From: Calidifontibacter indicus
Lineage (GTDB): Bacteria; Actinomycetota; Actinomycetes; Actinomycetales; Dermatophilaceae
Assembly: GCF_003386865.1 (NCBI RefSeq)
Contig: NZ_QTUA01000001.1
Location: 248,001 to 312,000 of the forward strand
DNA length: 64,000 bases
Reading direction: 5' to 3'
Positions 1 to 7,693 of this stretch are shown here, one piece after another. The position numbers and the translations under genes are program-made. Under the pieces are notes generated by a model, which was given only the letters and a program-made list of their open reading frames with translations, was not told the DNA's origin and did not search any database. Every line of letters begins with the position of its first letter. The first letter of the stretch is position 1.

Positions 1-2
1 CC

Positions 3-947
3 AGAGCGGGCAAACTGAACCTCTGGGCAATCCAGGTCTACATCTACGCCCTTACAGACGGTTGCCTCATCGACCTGGTCGCGGTTGGTGACGGTGGCTT
101 TACGCGCGCCATGGGCGGTGCACGTAACACCTTTTCGCTCTCGAAGGGTAGACAACAAGTGCAGGCAATGGTGTCGGAACTGCGTGCAGCCGACCCGTCT
201 CTGACGCTTGCAGGATCCGACCCTCAGCCGACGCCGTCTGGGCCATCCTCACCACCGGCCACCGCGCTGCCAGAACCTGAGCCCAACACCGATCGCGCCC
301 TACCCGTCGTGGCCGCCACTCCTACCAGCGGGGTAGCCGACCTGCCGACGCCTCACCAGCAGCCCACGACGGGGCTGAGCTCGGGCCAGATCCGCGATCT
401 CAGCGCGGCGGAGACGGTCGTAGCCCAAGGGGCGAACCGGCCCTTACCCACTTCCGCGGACAATCGCATCGTGTTGCGGACAACATGGCTGACCCCGCCT
501 GATTCCGGTATCGACGTATCGGCGCTGGCGGTGGACTCGCAGCAACGGGCTGTCTCTGAATCGCACTTCGTCTTCTACGGCAACCCGAGGTCACCGGAGG
601 GCGCCCTAGCCGTGAAAGTGGCGGGTGCTGGTGACGCTAGTGTCGAGGTCAGCCTTGACCGCGTGCCGTTATCGGTCGCAAAGATTCTGATCATTGCCTC
701 TATCGACCCCGTCCGGCGCCCGATCACATTTAGCGACGTTGGACACTTGATCACGACAGTTCACTGCACAGATGACGGCCGCCCACTTCTTGGATTTGAC
801 GCCGCAGAGGCGGCCACGCAAGAAACTGCCATGCTTCTGTGCGAGGTCTACCGTCGAGACAGCGAGTGGAAGTTCCGAGCCATCGGCCAGGGCTTCTTCG
901 ATGGCCTCGCCGGAGTGATCCGAACCTTTGGTCTGCAGACCGCGTAA
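3..947 (+). CDS. TerD-domain stress/tellurium-resistance protein, 5'-truncated by window edge
   Basis: The frame is already open at base 3 and runs to TAA at 945-947, so the true start lies outside the window; the first internal ATG is at 111. The visible N-terminal part (about 35 residues before that Met, beginning with a hydrophobic LNLWAIQVYIY stretch) is the end of an upstream domain I cannot name. A Pro/Ser/Ala-rich linker follows. The last ~120 residues are a TerD domain: the HFVFYGNPRSPEGA stretch matches the family FYNNP..PDGAV motif, and the EWKFRAIGQGF...L signature closes the domain. TerD proteins bind calcium and take part in tellurite, phage and general stress responses; the role of this multidomain form is not known. 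Confidence 0.8.
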   Translation, partial: RAGKLNLWAIQVYIYALTDGCLIDLVAVGDGGFTRAMGGARNTFSLSKGRQQVQAMVSELRAADPSLTLAGSDPQPTPSGPSSPPATALPEPEPNTDRALPVVAATPTSGVADLPTPHQQPTTGLSSGQIRDLSAAETVVAQGANRPLPTSADNRIVLRTTWLTPPDSGIDVSALAVDSQQRAVSESHFVFYGNPRSPEGALAVKVAGAGDASVEVSLDRVPLSVAKILIIASIDPVRRPITFSDVGHLITTVHCTDDGRPLLGFDAAEAATQETAMLLCEVYRRDSEWKFRAIGQGFFDGLAGVIRTFGLQTA

Positions 948-1000
948 CGCCTGCGGCTGGCCGGTCTGGGCTTCCGCGGCCCACTGGCCTCATCGTCGGC

Positions 1001-4000
1001 TCAGACGTTGCGGCGGTACTGACCGCCGACCTCGAAGAAGGCCTCGGTCACCTGCTGCAGCGAGCACACCCGCGCGGCGCGCATCAGCACGTCGAACACG
1101 TTGTCGCCGTTGACCGCGGCCGTCCGCAGCTCGTCGAGCGCCGCCTTCGCCTCGGTCTGGTGCCGCTGCTGGAAGTCACGGACGCGGGTGAGCTGGCCCT
1201 GCTTCTCCTGCTCGGTGCCGCGGGCGAGTTCGATGTGCTTGGGCGTGCCGTCGTCGTCGGCGTTCGGGTTGCGGAAGGTGTTGACGCCGATGATCGGCAG
1301 CGACCCGTCGTGCTTGCGGTGTTCGTAGAGCATCGACTCGTCCTGGATGCGGCCGCGCTGATAGCCGGTCTCCATCGCGCCGAGCACACCGCCGCGCTCG
1401 GTGATGCGGTCGAACTCCTTGAGCACCGCGGCCTCGACCAGGTCGGTGAGCTCGTCGATGACGAACGAACCCTGCAGCGGGTTTTCGTTCATCGCCAGGC
1501 CCCACTCGCGGTTGATGATCAGCTGGATCGCCAGCGCGCGGCGCACCGACTCGGTGGTCGGGGTGGTGACGGCCTCGTCGAAAGCGTTGGTGTGCAACGA
1601 GTTCGCGTTGTCGTAGATCGCGATGAGCGCCTGCAGCGTGGTGCGGATGTCGTTGAAGTCCATCTCCTGCGCGTGCAGCGAGCGGCCGGACGTCTGCACG
1701 TGGTACTTCAGCTTCTGGCTGCGTTCGTTGGCGCCGTACTTCTCCTTCATCGCGACCGCCCAGATGCGGCGTGCGACGCGGCCGATGACGGAGTACTCCG
1801 GGTCCATGCCGTTACTGAAGAAGAACGACAGGTTGGGCGCGAAGTCGTCGATCTTCATGCCGCGCGCGAGGTAGCTCTCGACGTAAGTGAACCCGTTGGC
1901 GAGGGTGAACGCGAGCTGGCTGATCGGGTTGGCCCCGGCCTCGGCGATGTGGTAGCCGGAGACGCTCACCGAGTAGAAGTTGCGCACCTGGTGCTGGATG
2001 AACCACTCCTGGATGTCAGCCATCATCTTGAGGCTGAACTCGGTGGAGAAGATGCAGGTGTTCTGGCCCTGGTCTTCCTTGAGAATGTCGGCCTGCACGG
2101 TGCCACGCACGTTCGCCAGGGCGTACGCGGTCAGCTCCGCCCGCTCCTGCTCGTTCGGCTCGCGGCCCTCTCGCTCAATGAACGCGTCGACCTGCTGGTC
2201 GATGGCGGTGTTGAGGAAGAACGCCAGGATGGTCGGGGCCGGGCCGTTGATCGTCATCGAAACGCTGGTCGAGGGCGAGACCAGGTCGAAGCCGCCGTAC
2301 AGCACCTTCATGTCGTCGAGCGTCGCCACCGAGACACCCGAGGTGCCGACCTTGCCGTAGACGTCGGGGCGCTCGTCGGGGTCGCGACCGTAGAGGGTCA
2401 CCGAGTCGAACGCGGTCGACAGTCGGGTGGCCGGCTGACCTTCGGACAGCAGCTTGAACCGGCGGTTGGTGCGGAACGGGTCACCCTCGCCGGCGAACAT
2501 GCGTGCCGGGTCTTCACCCTCCCGCTTGAAGGGGAAGACACCGGCGGTGAACGGGTAGTAACCGGGGAGGTTCTCGCGGCGCAGGAACTTCACCAGCTCG
2601 CCGTGGTCGCTGAACCGGGGCAGCGCGACTCGCGGAATCTTGTTGCCCGACAACGATTCCCGGGTGAGCTTGTTGACGATCTCCTTGTCGCGGATCTTCA
2701 CGACCTGCTCGTCGCCGGAGTACGACTCGAGCACCGACGGCCACTTCACCAGCGCGCTCGCGACCTCGTCCGGCACGTCCTTCTTGGCCTGCTGGAGCAG
2801 TTCGTCGACGCTGTCCGGCACCTCGGCGAGTTCGCCCGCGACGAGCTCGAAGCGCTGGGCACGAGCGGCCGCGGCCGCGAAGGTCTCGGTGTCGGCGTGG
2901 TAGTCGCGCACGGTGTCGGCGATCTCCGACAGGTAGCGCACACGGGCCGCCGGCACGATGGTGGCGATGCGCGTCGACCGCTTGGTGTCGACGTGGGGCA
3001 GAGTGCCCTCTTCGACATGCATTCCCTTGTCGGACAGAAGGGTTCGCAGTTCCTGGTAGAGCGCGGTGACGCCGTCGTCGTTGAAGGTGGCGGCCGAAGT
3101 GCCGAAGACCGGCATGTCCTCGGGCTTCTTGCCGAATGCCTCGCGGTTGCGCACCATCTGGCGGCCGACGTCGCGCAATGCGTCCTCGGCGCCGCGGCGC
3201 TCGAACTTGTTGATCGCGACGACATCGGCGAGGTCGAGCATGTCGATCTTCTCCAGCTGACTGGAGGCACCGAACTCCGGCGTCATCACGTACATCGACA
3301 CGTCGGAGTAGTCGATGATCGCCGAATCGCCCTGTCCCACACCGGGGGTCTCGAGAATGATCAGGTCGAAGCCGGCGGCCTTGGTGATCGCGATGATCTG
3401 GTCGAGATGTTCGGGCACCTGGCTGCCGCCGCGGGTGGCCAGCGAGCGGAAGAAGATGCGGTCGCCGTCGAGCGAGCTCATCCGGATGCGGTCACCGAGC
3501 AAGGCGCCGCCGCCACGGGAGCGGGTCGGGTCGATCGCCAGCACGGCGACGCGCAGCTTGTCCTGCTGGTCGAGGCGCATCCGGCGGATCAACTCGTCGG
3601 TGAGCGACGACTTGCCCGAACCACCGGTGCCGGTGATGCCGAGCACGGGCACGGCGCGCTTGCCGGCGGCTTCGTCGATGGCGGCCACGAAGTCGGCGTC
3701 GAGCATCGACTGCTGCGCGCCGGTGATGGCCCGCGCGACGGCGGCGCGGTCGCCGGAGACCACCGCGTCGACGCTGGTCCGGCCGAGCTGCCAGAGGTCG
3801 TAGTCGCAGTCGAGGATCACCGAGTTGATCATGCCGACCAGGCCCATGCGCTGGCCGTCCTCGGGCGAGAAGATCGTGACGCCGGCCTTGCGCAGCCGGT
3901 CGATCTCGTCGTGGACGATGACGCCTCCACCGCCGCCGACGACCTTGATGTGCTCGGCGCCGGCCTGCTTGAGCAGGTCGGTGAGGTACTCGAAGTATTC

Positions 4001-4237
4001 GACGTGCCCACCCTGGTAGGAGCTGACCGCGATGCCCTGGGCGTCTTCCTCGAGCGCGGCGTCGATGACCTCCTGCACCGAGCGGTTGTGACCGAGGTGG
4101 ATCACCTCGGCGCCCTGCGTCTGCATGATGCGCCGCATGATGTTGATCGACGCGTCGTGACCGTCGAAAAGGCTTGCCGCAGTGACGATTCGGACGTGGT
4201 TCTCGGGCTTGTGCAGCTCGGGCTCGGCGTCGCTCAT
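1001..4237 (-). CDS. icmF: Fused isobutyryl-CoA mutase (IcmF)
   Basis: This 1078-aa protein has the full IcmF order. An N-terminal B12-binding domain (about residues 15-145) carries the DGHDAS cobalt-ligand motif with His27. A MeaI/ArgK-like G-protein chaperone follows, with Walker A GTGGSGKSS at about 203-211. The C-terminal half is an acyl-CoA mutase domain with the GYHIAEAGA active-site histidine motif. The substrate-pocket stretch reads YPFTAGVFPF where methylmalonyl-CoA mutases have a Tyr-containing motif, which fits isobutyryl/n-butyryl-CoA rather than methylmalonyl-CoA. Family knowledge: it interconverts isobutyryl-CoA and n-butyryl-CoA using adenosylcobalamin and reloads its own cofactor with the GTPase. 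GGAGG lies just upstream of the ATG. It is transcribed divergently from a MarR regulator. Confidence 0.95.
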   Translation of the reverse strand: MSDAEPELHKPENHVRIVTAASLFDGHDASINIMRRIMQTQGAEVIHLGHNRSVQEVIDAALEEDAQGIAVSSYQGGHVEYFEYLTDLLKQAGAEHIKVVGGGGGVIVHDEIDRLRKAGVTIFSPEDGQRMGLVGMINSVILDCDYDLWQLGRTSVDAVVSGDRAAVARAITGAQQSMLDADFVAAIDEAAGKRAVPVLGITGTGGSGKSSLTDELIRRMRLDQQDKLRVAVLAIDPTRSRGGGALLGDRIRMSSLDGDRIFFRSLATRGGSQVPEHLDQIIAITKAAGFDLIILETPGVGQGDSAIIDYSDVSMYVMTPEFGASSQLEKIDMLDLADVVAINKFERRGAEDALRDVGRQMVRNREAFGKKPEDMPVFGTSAATFNDDGVTALYQELRTLLSDKGMHVEEGTLPHVDTKRSTRIATIVPAARVRYLSEIADTVRDYHADTETFAAAAARAQRFELVAGELAEVPDSVDELLQQAKKDVPDEVASALVKWPSVLESYSGDEQVVKIRDKEIVNKLTRESLSGNKIPRVALPRFSDHGELVKFLRRENLPGYYPFTAGVFPFKREGEDPARMFAGEGDPFRTNRRFKLLSEGQPATRLSTAFDSVTLYGRDPDERPDVYGKVGTSGVSVATLDDMKVLYGGFDLVSPSTSVSMTINGPAPTILAFFLNTAIDQQVDAFIEREGREPNEQERAELTAYALANVRGTVQADILKEDQGQNTCIFSTEFSLKMMADIQEWFIQHQVRNFYSVSVSGYHIAEAGANPISQLAFTLANGFTYVESYLARGMKIDDFAPNLSFFFSNGMDPEYSVIGRVARRIWAVAMKEKYGANERSQKLKYHVQTSGRSLHAQEMDFNDIRTTLQALIAIYDNANSLHTNAFDEAVTTPTTESVRRALAIQLIINREWGLAMNENPLQGSFVIDELTDLVEAAVLKEFDRITERGGVLGAMETGYQRGRIQDESMLYEHRKHDGSLPIIGVNTFRNPNADDDGTPKHIELARGTEQEKQGQLTRVRDFQQRHQTEAKAALDELRTAAVNGDNVFDVLMRAARVCSLQQVTEAFFEVGGQYRRNV

Positions 4238-4274
4238 GGCTCCTCCAGGAATTCGGTGACCTCGCTCACTCGAA

Positions 4275-4304
4275 ATACTAGGACTTCCTAATAATGGACG
4301 TCAA
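4275..4304 (-). promoter_or_regulatory. icmF promoter
   Basis: On the minus strand, TTGACG (4304-4299) and TAGTAT (4280-4275) are separated by 18 bases, a good housekeeping-sigma promoter pointing into icmF with a leader of roughly 30 bases. The spacer and -10 overlap the palindrome at 4279-4290. Confidence 0.7.
4279..4290. promoter_or_regulatory. Palindromic operator between icmF and marR
   Basis: TAGGA-N2-TCCTA is a perfect inverted repeat inside the spacer and -10 region of the icmF promoter. Its position suggests a repressor site for the adjacent MarR protein. This is inferred from position and symmetry only. Confidence 0.5.
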
Positions 4305-4330
4305 CGCGAGTTCCGTTTAAGATCGTGCTC
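4295..4330 (+). promoter_or_regulatory. Leaderless promoter of the marR gene
   Basis: TGGACG (4295-4300), a 17-base spacer and TAAGAT (4318-4323) end 7 bases before ATG 4331, so transcription should begin at the start codon. The -35 overlaps the -35 of the divergent icmF promoter by two bases, so the two promoters should compete. Confidence 0.6.
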
Positions 4331-4840
4331 ATGACCGAAGCACCGTCCCGCCTCGCCGCCGACCCGATCGCGGTCGCCCGCGACGAATGGGAGCGTCGCG
4401 GCTGGGCCGACGCCGCACCCGGCATGGCCGCAGTCACTTCGCTGATGCGCGCGCAGCAGATCGTCGCCGCGCGGGTCGATGCCGCGCTCAAGCCGTTCGG
4501 CGTGACCTTCGCTCGGTACGAGTTGCTGATGCTGCTCACCTTCAGCCGCAAGGGCACGCTGCCGATGAAGCTCATCGGTTCCCGGCTGCAGGTGCACCCG
4601 ACGTCCGTCACCAATGCGGTCGATCGGCTGGAGGCCGCCGGCCTGGTGACCCGCAGCACCCACCCCGACGACCGACGCGCGTTCATCGTGGGCATCACCG
4701 ACCAGGGCCGCGACCTGGCCGCGCGGGCCACCGACGCCCTCAACGCGCAGGTCTTCGCCGCCCCGGGGCTCACCCCCACCGACCTCGAAGCACTGGTCGA
4801 CGTGATCGGCCGGATGCGCTCGGACGCCGGCGACTTCTGA
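4331..4840 (+). CDS. MarR-family transcriptional regulator
   Basis: The 169-aa protein has a MarR winged helix: the recognition region HPTSVTNAVDRLEAAGLV is followed by the wing HPDDRRAFIVGITDQG. I chose ATG 4331 over the GTG at 4325 because a TAAGAT -10 box lies exactly 7 bases upstream of it and no ribosome binding site is visible. The gene is divergent from icmF with overlapping promoters and a palindrome in between, so control of icmF and of itself is the simplest reading; an acyl-CoA or fatty-acid-derived ligand would fit but is inference. Downstream lies an intergenic palindromic repeat. Confidence 0.88.
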   Translation: MTEAPSRLAADPIAVARDEWERRGWADAAPGMAAVTSLMRAQQIVAARVDAALKPFGVTFARYELLMLLTFSRKGTLPMKLIGSRLQVHPTSVTNAVDRLEAAGLVTRSTHPDDRRAFIVGITDQGRDLAARATDALNAQVFAAPGLTPTDLEALVDVIGRMRSDAGDF

Positions 4841-4846
4841 CCCACC

Positions 4847-4937
4847 CGCAAACGCTGCGTTACCCGGCAGTCGCTGCGGTTGCAGCACCAGCGTGCGCAC
4901 GCAACTGCAGCGTTCGCGCAGGGACGTGCAGCGTGTG
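4847..4937. repeat. Intergenic palindromic repeat, family B (copy 1)
   Basis: An imperfect inverted repeat: CGCAAACGCTGC (4847-4858) opposes GCAGCGTTCGCG (4907-4918) with one mismatch, with nested GCTGCGGTTGCAG-type arms and a further CAGCGTGTGCGG after it. Related copies lie at 5541-5596 and 45567-45600, always between genes. Confidence 0.6.
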
Positions 4938-4957
4938 CGGCGACGTAGGTTGGACCG

Positions 4958-5485
4958 GTGAGTGACACGCCCCGGGAGCCCAGCGGACGCGCCTACCGCC
5001 TCACGGTGCTGCTCGGCCTCTTCGCGAGCGCCGCGACGTGGATCTGGTTGGCGCTCACCGCCCCTGACCGCGTGCCCACCCACTGGTCGGGTGAGACCCC
5101 GGACGGCTGGTCGTCGAAACCGGCTGCCCTGGCGATCTGCGGACTGCTGCTCCCTGGCGTCGCGCTGGGCATCTCGCAACTCTCGCGTCTGGCCACCGCT
5201 TGGCCCGAGAGCATCAACGTGCCGCACAAGCAGTGGTGGCTGGCCGAACCGCGTCGGCTGGTGCGATTCGAGCGACTGTTGCGCGAGGACATGCTGCTGA
5301 TCGCGGCCTCCCTGCTCGGGCTGAGCGCGCTGATGAACGTGACGATCGGCATCGCCGCCCACCGTCCGGACGGCGCGATGCCGACGGCCGTGTTCGCCGC
5401 GGCGATGGTGCTCGTGCTCGGCAGCGTGCTGGCCGTCGTGACGCGGATGCTGCTCGGCCGCTACGACCCCACCGACGACCTCTGA
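4958..5485 (+). CDS. DUF1648-domain membrane protein
   Basis: This 175-aa protein has four predicted membrane helices (about residues 15-33, 52-72, 110-130 and 140-160). After helix 1 comes the signature VPTHWSGETPDGWSSK, the DUF1648 motif in which a lumenal or extracellular THW...G sequence precedes the second helix. The family includes SdpI-like and GntR-linked membrane proteins of unknown biochemical role. The GTG start is preceded by TAGGTT (4946-4951) with a 6-base gap, implying a leaderless mRNA. It stands alone between two copies of the family B repeat. Confidence 0.75.
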   Translation: MSDTPREPSGRAYRLTVLLGLFASAATWIWLALTAPDRVPTHWSGETPDGWSSKPAALAICGLLLPGVALGISQLSRLATAWPESINVPHKQWWLAEPRRLVRFERLLREDMLLIAASLLGLSALMNVTIGIAAHRPDGAMPTAVFAAAMVLVLGSVLAVVTRMLLGRYDPTDDL

Positions 5486-5540
5486 ACCGACCGCCGCCCA
5501 CCCTGCCCCCACACCCAACGCCTCAGCACCCACCGCCCCA

Positions 5541-5596
5541 CCTGCAACCGGTGCGGCTGCAGCAGCGTGTGCACGCAACCGCAGCGTTTGCGGGTC
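5541..5596. repeat. Intergenic palindromic repeat, family B (copy 2)
   Basis: CCTGCAACCGGTGCGGCTGC opposes CGCAACCGCAGCGTTTGCGGG around a CAGCGTGTGCA loop, as an imperfect stem-loop. It shares CAGCGTGTGC...CGCAACCGCAGCG with the other family members. It lies between convergent genes (DUF1648 protein and crcB). Confidence 0.6.
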
Positions 5597-5613
5597 GGAC
5601 GGCGTGGGAGAGG

Positions 5614-5979
5614 TCAGGCGCCGACGGCGTACCCGAGGGCCGCGAGCAACACCGCGCCCACGAGCATCCCGACGCCGTGCAGCACCCCCACCAGATGCCC
5701 GTTGCGAGGGGCCTTGGGGTCGAGCAGCAACCGCGCCGACTCCACGCACGCGGTGCTGAAGGTCGTGAACCCGCCCATCGCTCCCGTGCCCACCACCTTG
5801 GTGAGCTCGGACGCGTGGCCGAAGTGGCCGACGAGCAGGCCGAGCACGAACGAACCGACCAGGTTGATCACGATCGTGCCGAGCGGCACGCGGTGCCGCA
5901 CCCGGGTGACGATCCAGGAGTCGAGCAGGAACCGCGTCGCCGCACCGACTCCGCCGGCGAGCGCGATCCAGAGCATCAT
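5614..5979 (-). CDS. crcB: Fluoride channel subunit CrcB/Fluc (second of pair)
   Basis: The 121-aa protein has four hydrophobic helices and the Fluc signature GTGAMGGFTTFSTACVE (about residues 65-81), which contains the Phe-box and the central sodium-binding loop. Fluc channels export fluoride passively as dual-topology dimers. This copy and the upstream neighbour are probably the two halves of a heterodimer, the usual arrangement in actinobacteria. ATGATG at 5979-5974 overlaps the TGA of the first copy, so translation is coupled. The start at 5979 maximises the overlap; 5976 is the alternative. Confidence 0.9.
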   Translation of the reverse strand: MMLWIALAGGVGAATRFLLDSWIVTRVRHRVPLGTIVINLVGSFVLGLLVGHFGHASELTKVVGTGAMGGFTTFSTACVESARLLLDPKAPRNGHLVGVLHGVGMLVGAVLLAALGYAVGA

Positions 5980-6401
5980 CGGGCGGTCACCCGCAGCCCG
6001 ATCGCGGCCGCGAGCACCCCGCACACCAGGCTCGCCAGCGCATAGCCGGTCGACAGCAGGAGCAGCGAATCCCGTTGCCGTTCCACGACTTCGACGGCGA
6101 AGGTGCTGTAGGTCGTGTACCCGCCGAGCACCCCGGTGCCGAGACCCAGCCGCACGCGCCGCCGCCACCCGCTGTCGTCGCCGAGCCGCGCGAGCAGGCC
6201 GAGCAGTACCCCGAGCACGAAGGCTCCGCTGACGTTGATCCAGAAGGTGGTCCAGGGCCACGCGTCGGCGGCGACCGGGAAACGGTTGCTCAACTCCGCG
6301 CGCACCCAGGTGCCGCACACCCCTCCGACGAACACGAGACCGAGCAGCACCAGACGCTCGCGATGCCACACCCTGGTTGCAGGATCGGTCGGCCGGTTCA
6401 C
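5976..6401 (-). CDS. crcB: Fluoride channel subunit CrcB/Fluc (first of pair)
   Basis: The 141-aa protein has four membrane helices and the Fluc signature GTGVLGGYTTYSTFAVE (about residues 88-104). It starts at GTG 6401. TAGCCT lies at 6414-6409 on the minus strand with a 7-base gap, so the mRNA is probably leaderless. That leaves no room for a fluoride riboswitch, and none was seen. It is the upstream gene of a two-gene operon with overlapping stop and start codons. Role by family: relief of cytoplasmic fluoride toxicity. Confidence 0.9.
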   Translation of the reverse strand: MNRPTDPATRVWHRERLVLLGLVFVGGVCGTWVRAELSNRFPVAADAWPWTTFWINVSGAFVLGVLLGLLARLGDDSGWRRRVRLGLGTGVLGGYTTYSTFAVEVVERQRDSLLLLSTGYALASLVCGVLAAAIGLRVTAR

Positions 6402-6631
6402 GTCGGGCAGGCTACTCGCGTCGCCTGAGGCGCGGACGGGTCAGTACCGCCTGGCCGGGTGTCCGCCGGCGATCGAGATGTGGTTGAAGGTGTTGATCAG
6501 CACCGCAGCAGTACGAGCAGGTCGCGTCCCAACCCGGCCGCGCTGCCGGCGCGGCGGGAGAGGGTGACCGCCTCCAACAGCGGACGCTGGACATCGGGGG
6601 TTCGTCTTGTCGAGGTAGAGCGGCTCGTCGC

Positions 6632-6994
6632 TTACGAGCGCTGCCGCTCCTGCACGTGTTCCAGGTCGGCCGGGCGCACCGCGCGGAACGCACCGTCGTA
6701 CTCCTGCTCGTTCTTCTTCAGGAAACCGGCGACGTAGGGGCAGACCGGCACGGCGGTGAGTCCGTCGGCGCGGGTCTCGTCGAGCGCTGTGCGCACGAGC
6801 ACGGCGGCCAGGCCGCGTCCGGCGTACGCGTCGTCGACCTCGGTGTGGAAGAAGATGCGGTCGCCGTCGTGGTCGTAGAAGTAGGCACGGCCGGCCACTG
6901 CGCCTTCGGCGTCCGCGATCTCGTAGGCGCCCTTCGCGTCGTTCCGGGTGACGGTGACCGCTGCGCCGGTCGTGTCGGTGAGTTCGGACGTCAT
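6632..6994 (-). CDS. YjdJ-type GNAT N-acetyltransferase
   Basis: The 120-aa protein is a minimal single-domain GNAT of the short Acetyltransf_CG/YjdJ class: AGRAYFYDHDGDRIFFHTEV forms the central strands, AGRGLAAVLVRTAL is the acetyl-CoA pyrophosphate loop, and VPVCPYVAGFLKKNEQEY is the C-terminal signature with the Cys typical of this class. Its substrate is unknown. GAGGAGA sits 5 bases before ATG 6994. About 230 bases between its stop and the crcB start hold nothing I can recognise. Confidence 0.85.
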   Translation of the reverse strand: MTSELTDTTGAAVTVTRNDAKGAYEIADAEGAVAGRAYFYDHDGDRIFFHTEVDDAYAGRGLAAVLVRTALDETRADGLTAVPVCPYVAGFLKKNEQEYDGAFRAVRPADLEHVQERQRS

Positions 6995-7156
6995 GTGTTC
7001 TCCTCGAGGCGAGTGGTGCGACTGTGCGGGTGCGAGCGGACGCGTGTGCGAGCATCACGTGCACGCCGACCGTATCCGCTCCGCCACAGGTGCACAGGTC
7101 GTCTTCGCTGCTGCGCCGCGCATCGAGTACTGGTCCGGCGGATGCACGCCGAACTT

Positions 7157-7681
7157 CTAACGCAGGCCTCCCGCCGGGGCGCCCGGGTCACCGATGTCGC
7201 GCTGCAACCACAGCACGTCACGCCACTGGCCCTGCTTCCAGCCGACGCCGCGGAAGGTGCCGACCGTCTCGAAGCCGAACCTGCGGTGGAAGCGTTCGCT
7301 GGGTTCGTTGGGCAGCGTGATTCCGGCGAATGCCCGGCGGTACCCGCGCGCACCGAGCCGCTCGAACAGCGTCCGGTAGAGCGCGGTGGCTACGCCACCG
7401 CCCTGCACGGACGGGTCGAGGTAGACCGACACCTCCGCGGAGTACCGGTAGGCCTCCCGGGCGCGGTGCGGCGATGCGTACGCGTAACCGACCACGACGT
7501 CGTCCTTCAGCGCGACCAGCCAGGCGTGGCTGCGCGCGTAGTCGTCGATCCGGCGCGCGATCTCGGCCTCGTCGGGCGGCTCGCTCTCGAACGAGATGCT
7601 GGTGTCCCGCACGTACGGCGCGTAGATCGCGGCACACGCCGCGGCGTCGGCCGCGGTTGCGTCGCGCACCCGGAAGCTCAT
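7157..7681 (-). CDS. GNAT acetyltransferase, phosphinothricin acetyltransferase-like
   Basis: The 174-aa protein has the Pat/YncA family pattern: RDATAADAAACAAIYAPYV at the N-terminus, then SISFESEPPD, the acetyl-CoA loop VQGGGVATALYRTLFE, and the terminal NEPSERFHRRFGFETVGTFRGVGWKQGQWRDVLWLQRD. Family members acetylate phosphinothricin, methionine sulfoximine or related amines; the substrate here cannot be read from sequence. The stop lies near a 160-base stretch that separates it from the YjdJ gene. It follows rimK on the same strand with only 12 bases between. Confidence 0.85.
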   Translation of the reverse strand: MSFRVRDATAADAAACAAIYAPYVRDTSISFESEPPDEAEIARRIDDYARSHAWLVALKDDVVVGYAYASPHRAREAYRYSAEVSVYLDPSVQGGGVATALYRTLFERLGARGYRRAFAGITLPNEPSERFHRRFGFETVGTFRGVGWKQGQWRDVLWLQRDIGDPGAPAGGLR

Positions 7682-7693
7682 CGAATCGCCTTG

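Noticed and set aside
839-4291. Very long forward open frame opposite icmF
   Set aside because: It is an antisense shadow caused by high GC third positions; it has no domain signatures and low-complexity Arg/Val/Leu composition, while icmF on the other strand is fully conserved.
6402-6470. Fluoride riboswitch upstream of the crcB pair
   Set aside because: The -10 box lies only 7 bases before the start codon, leaving no leader, and no crcB-motif consensus was seen.
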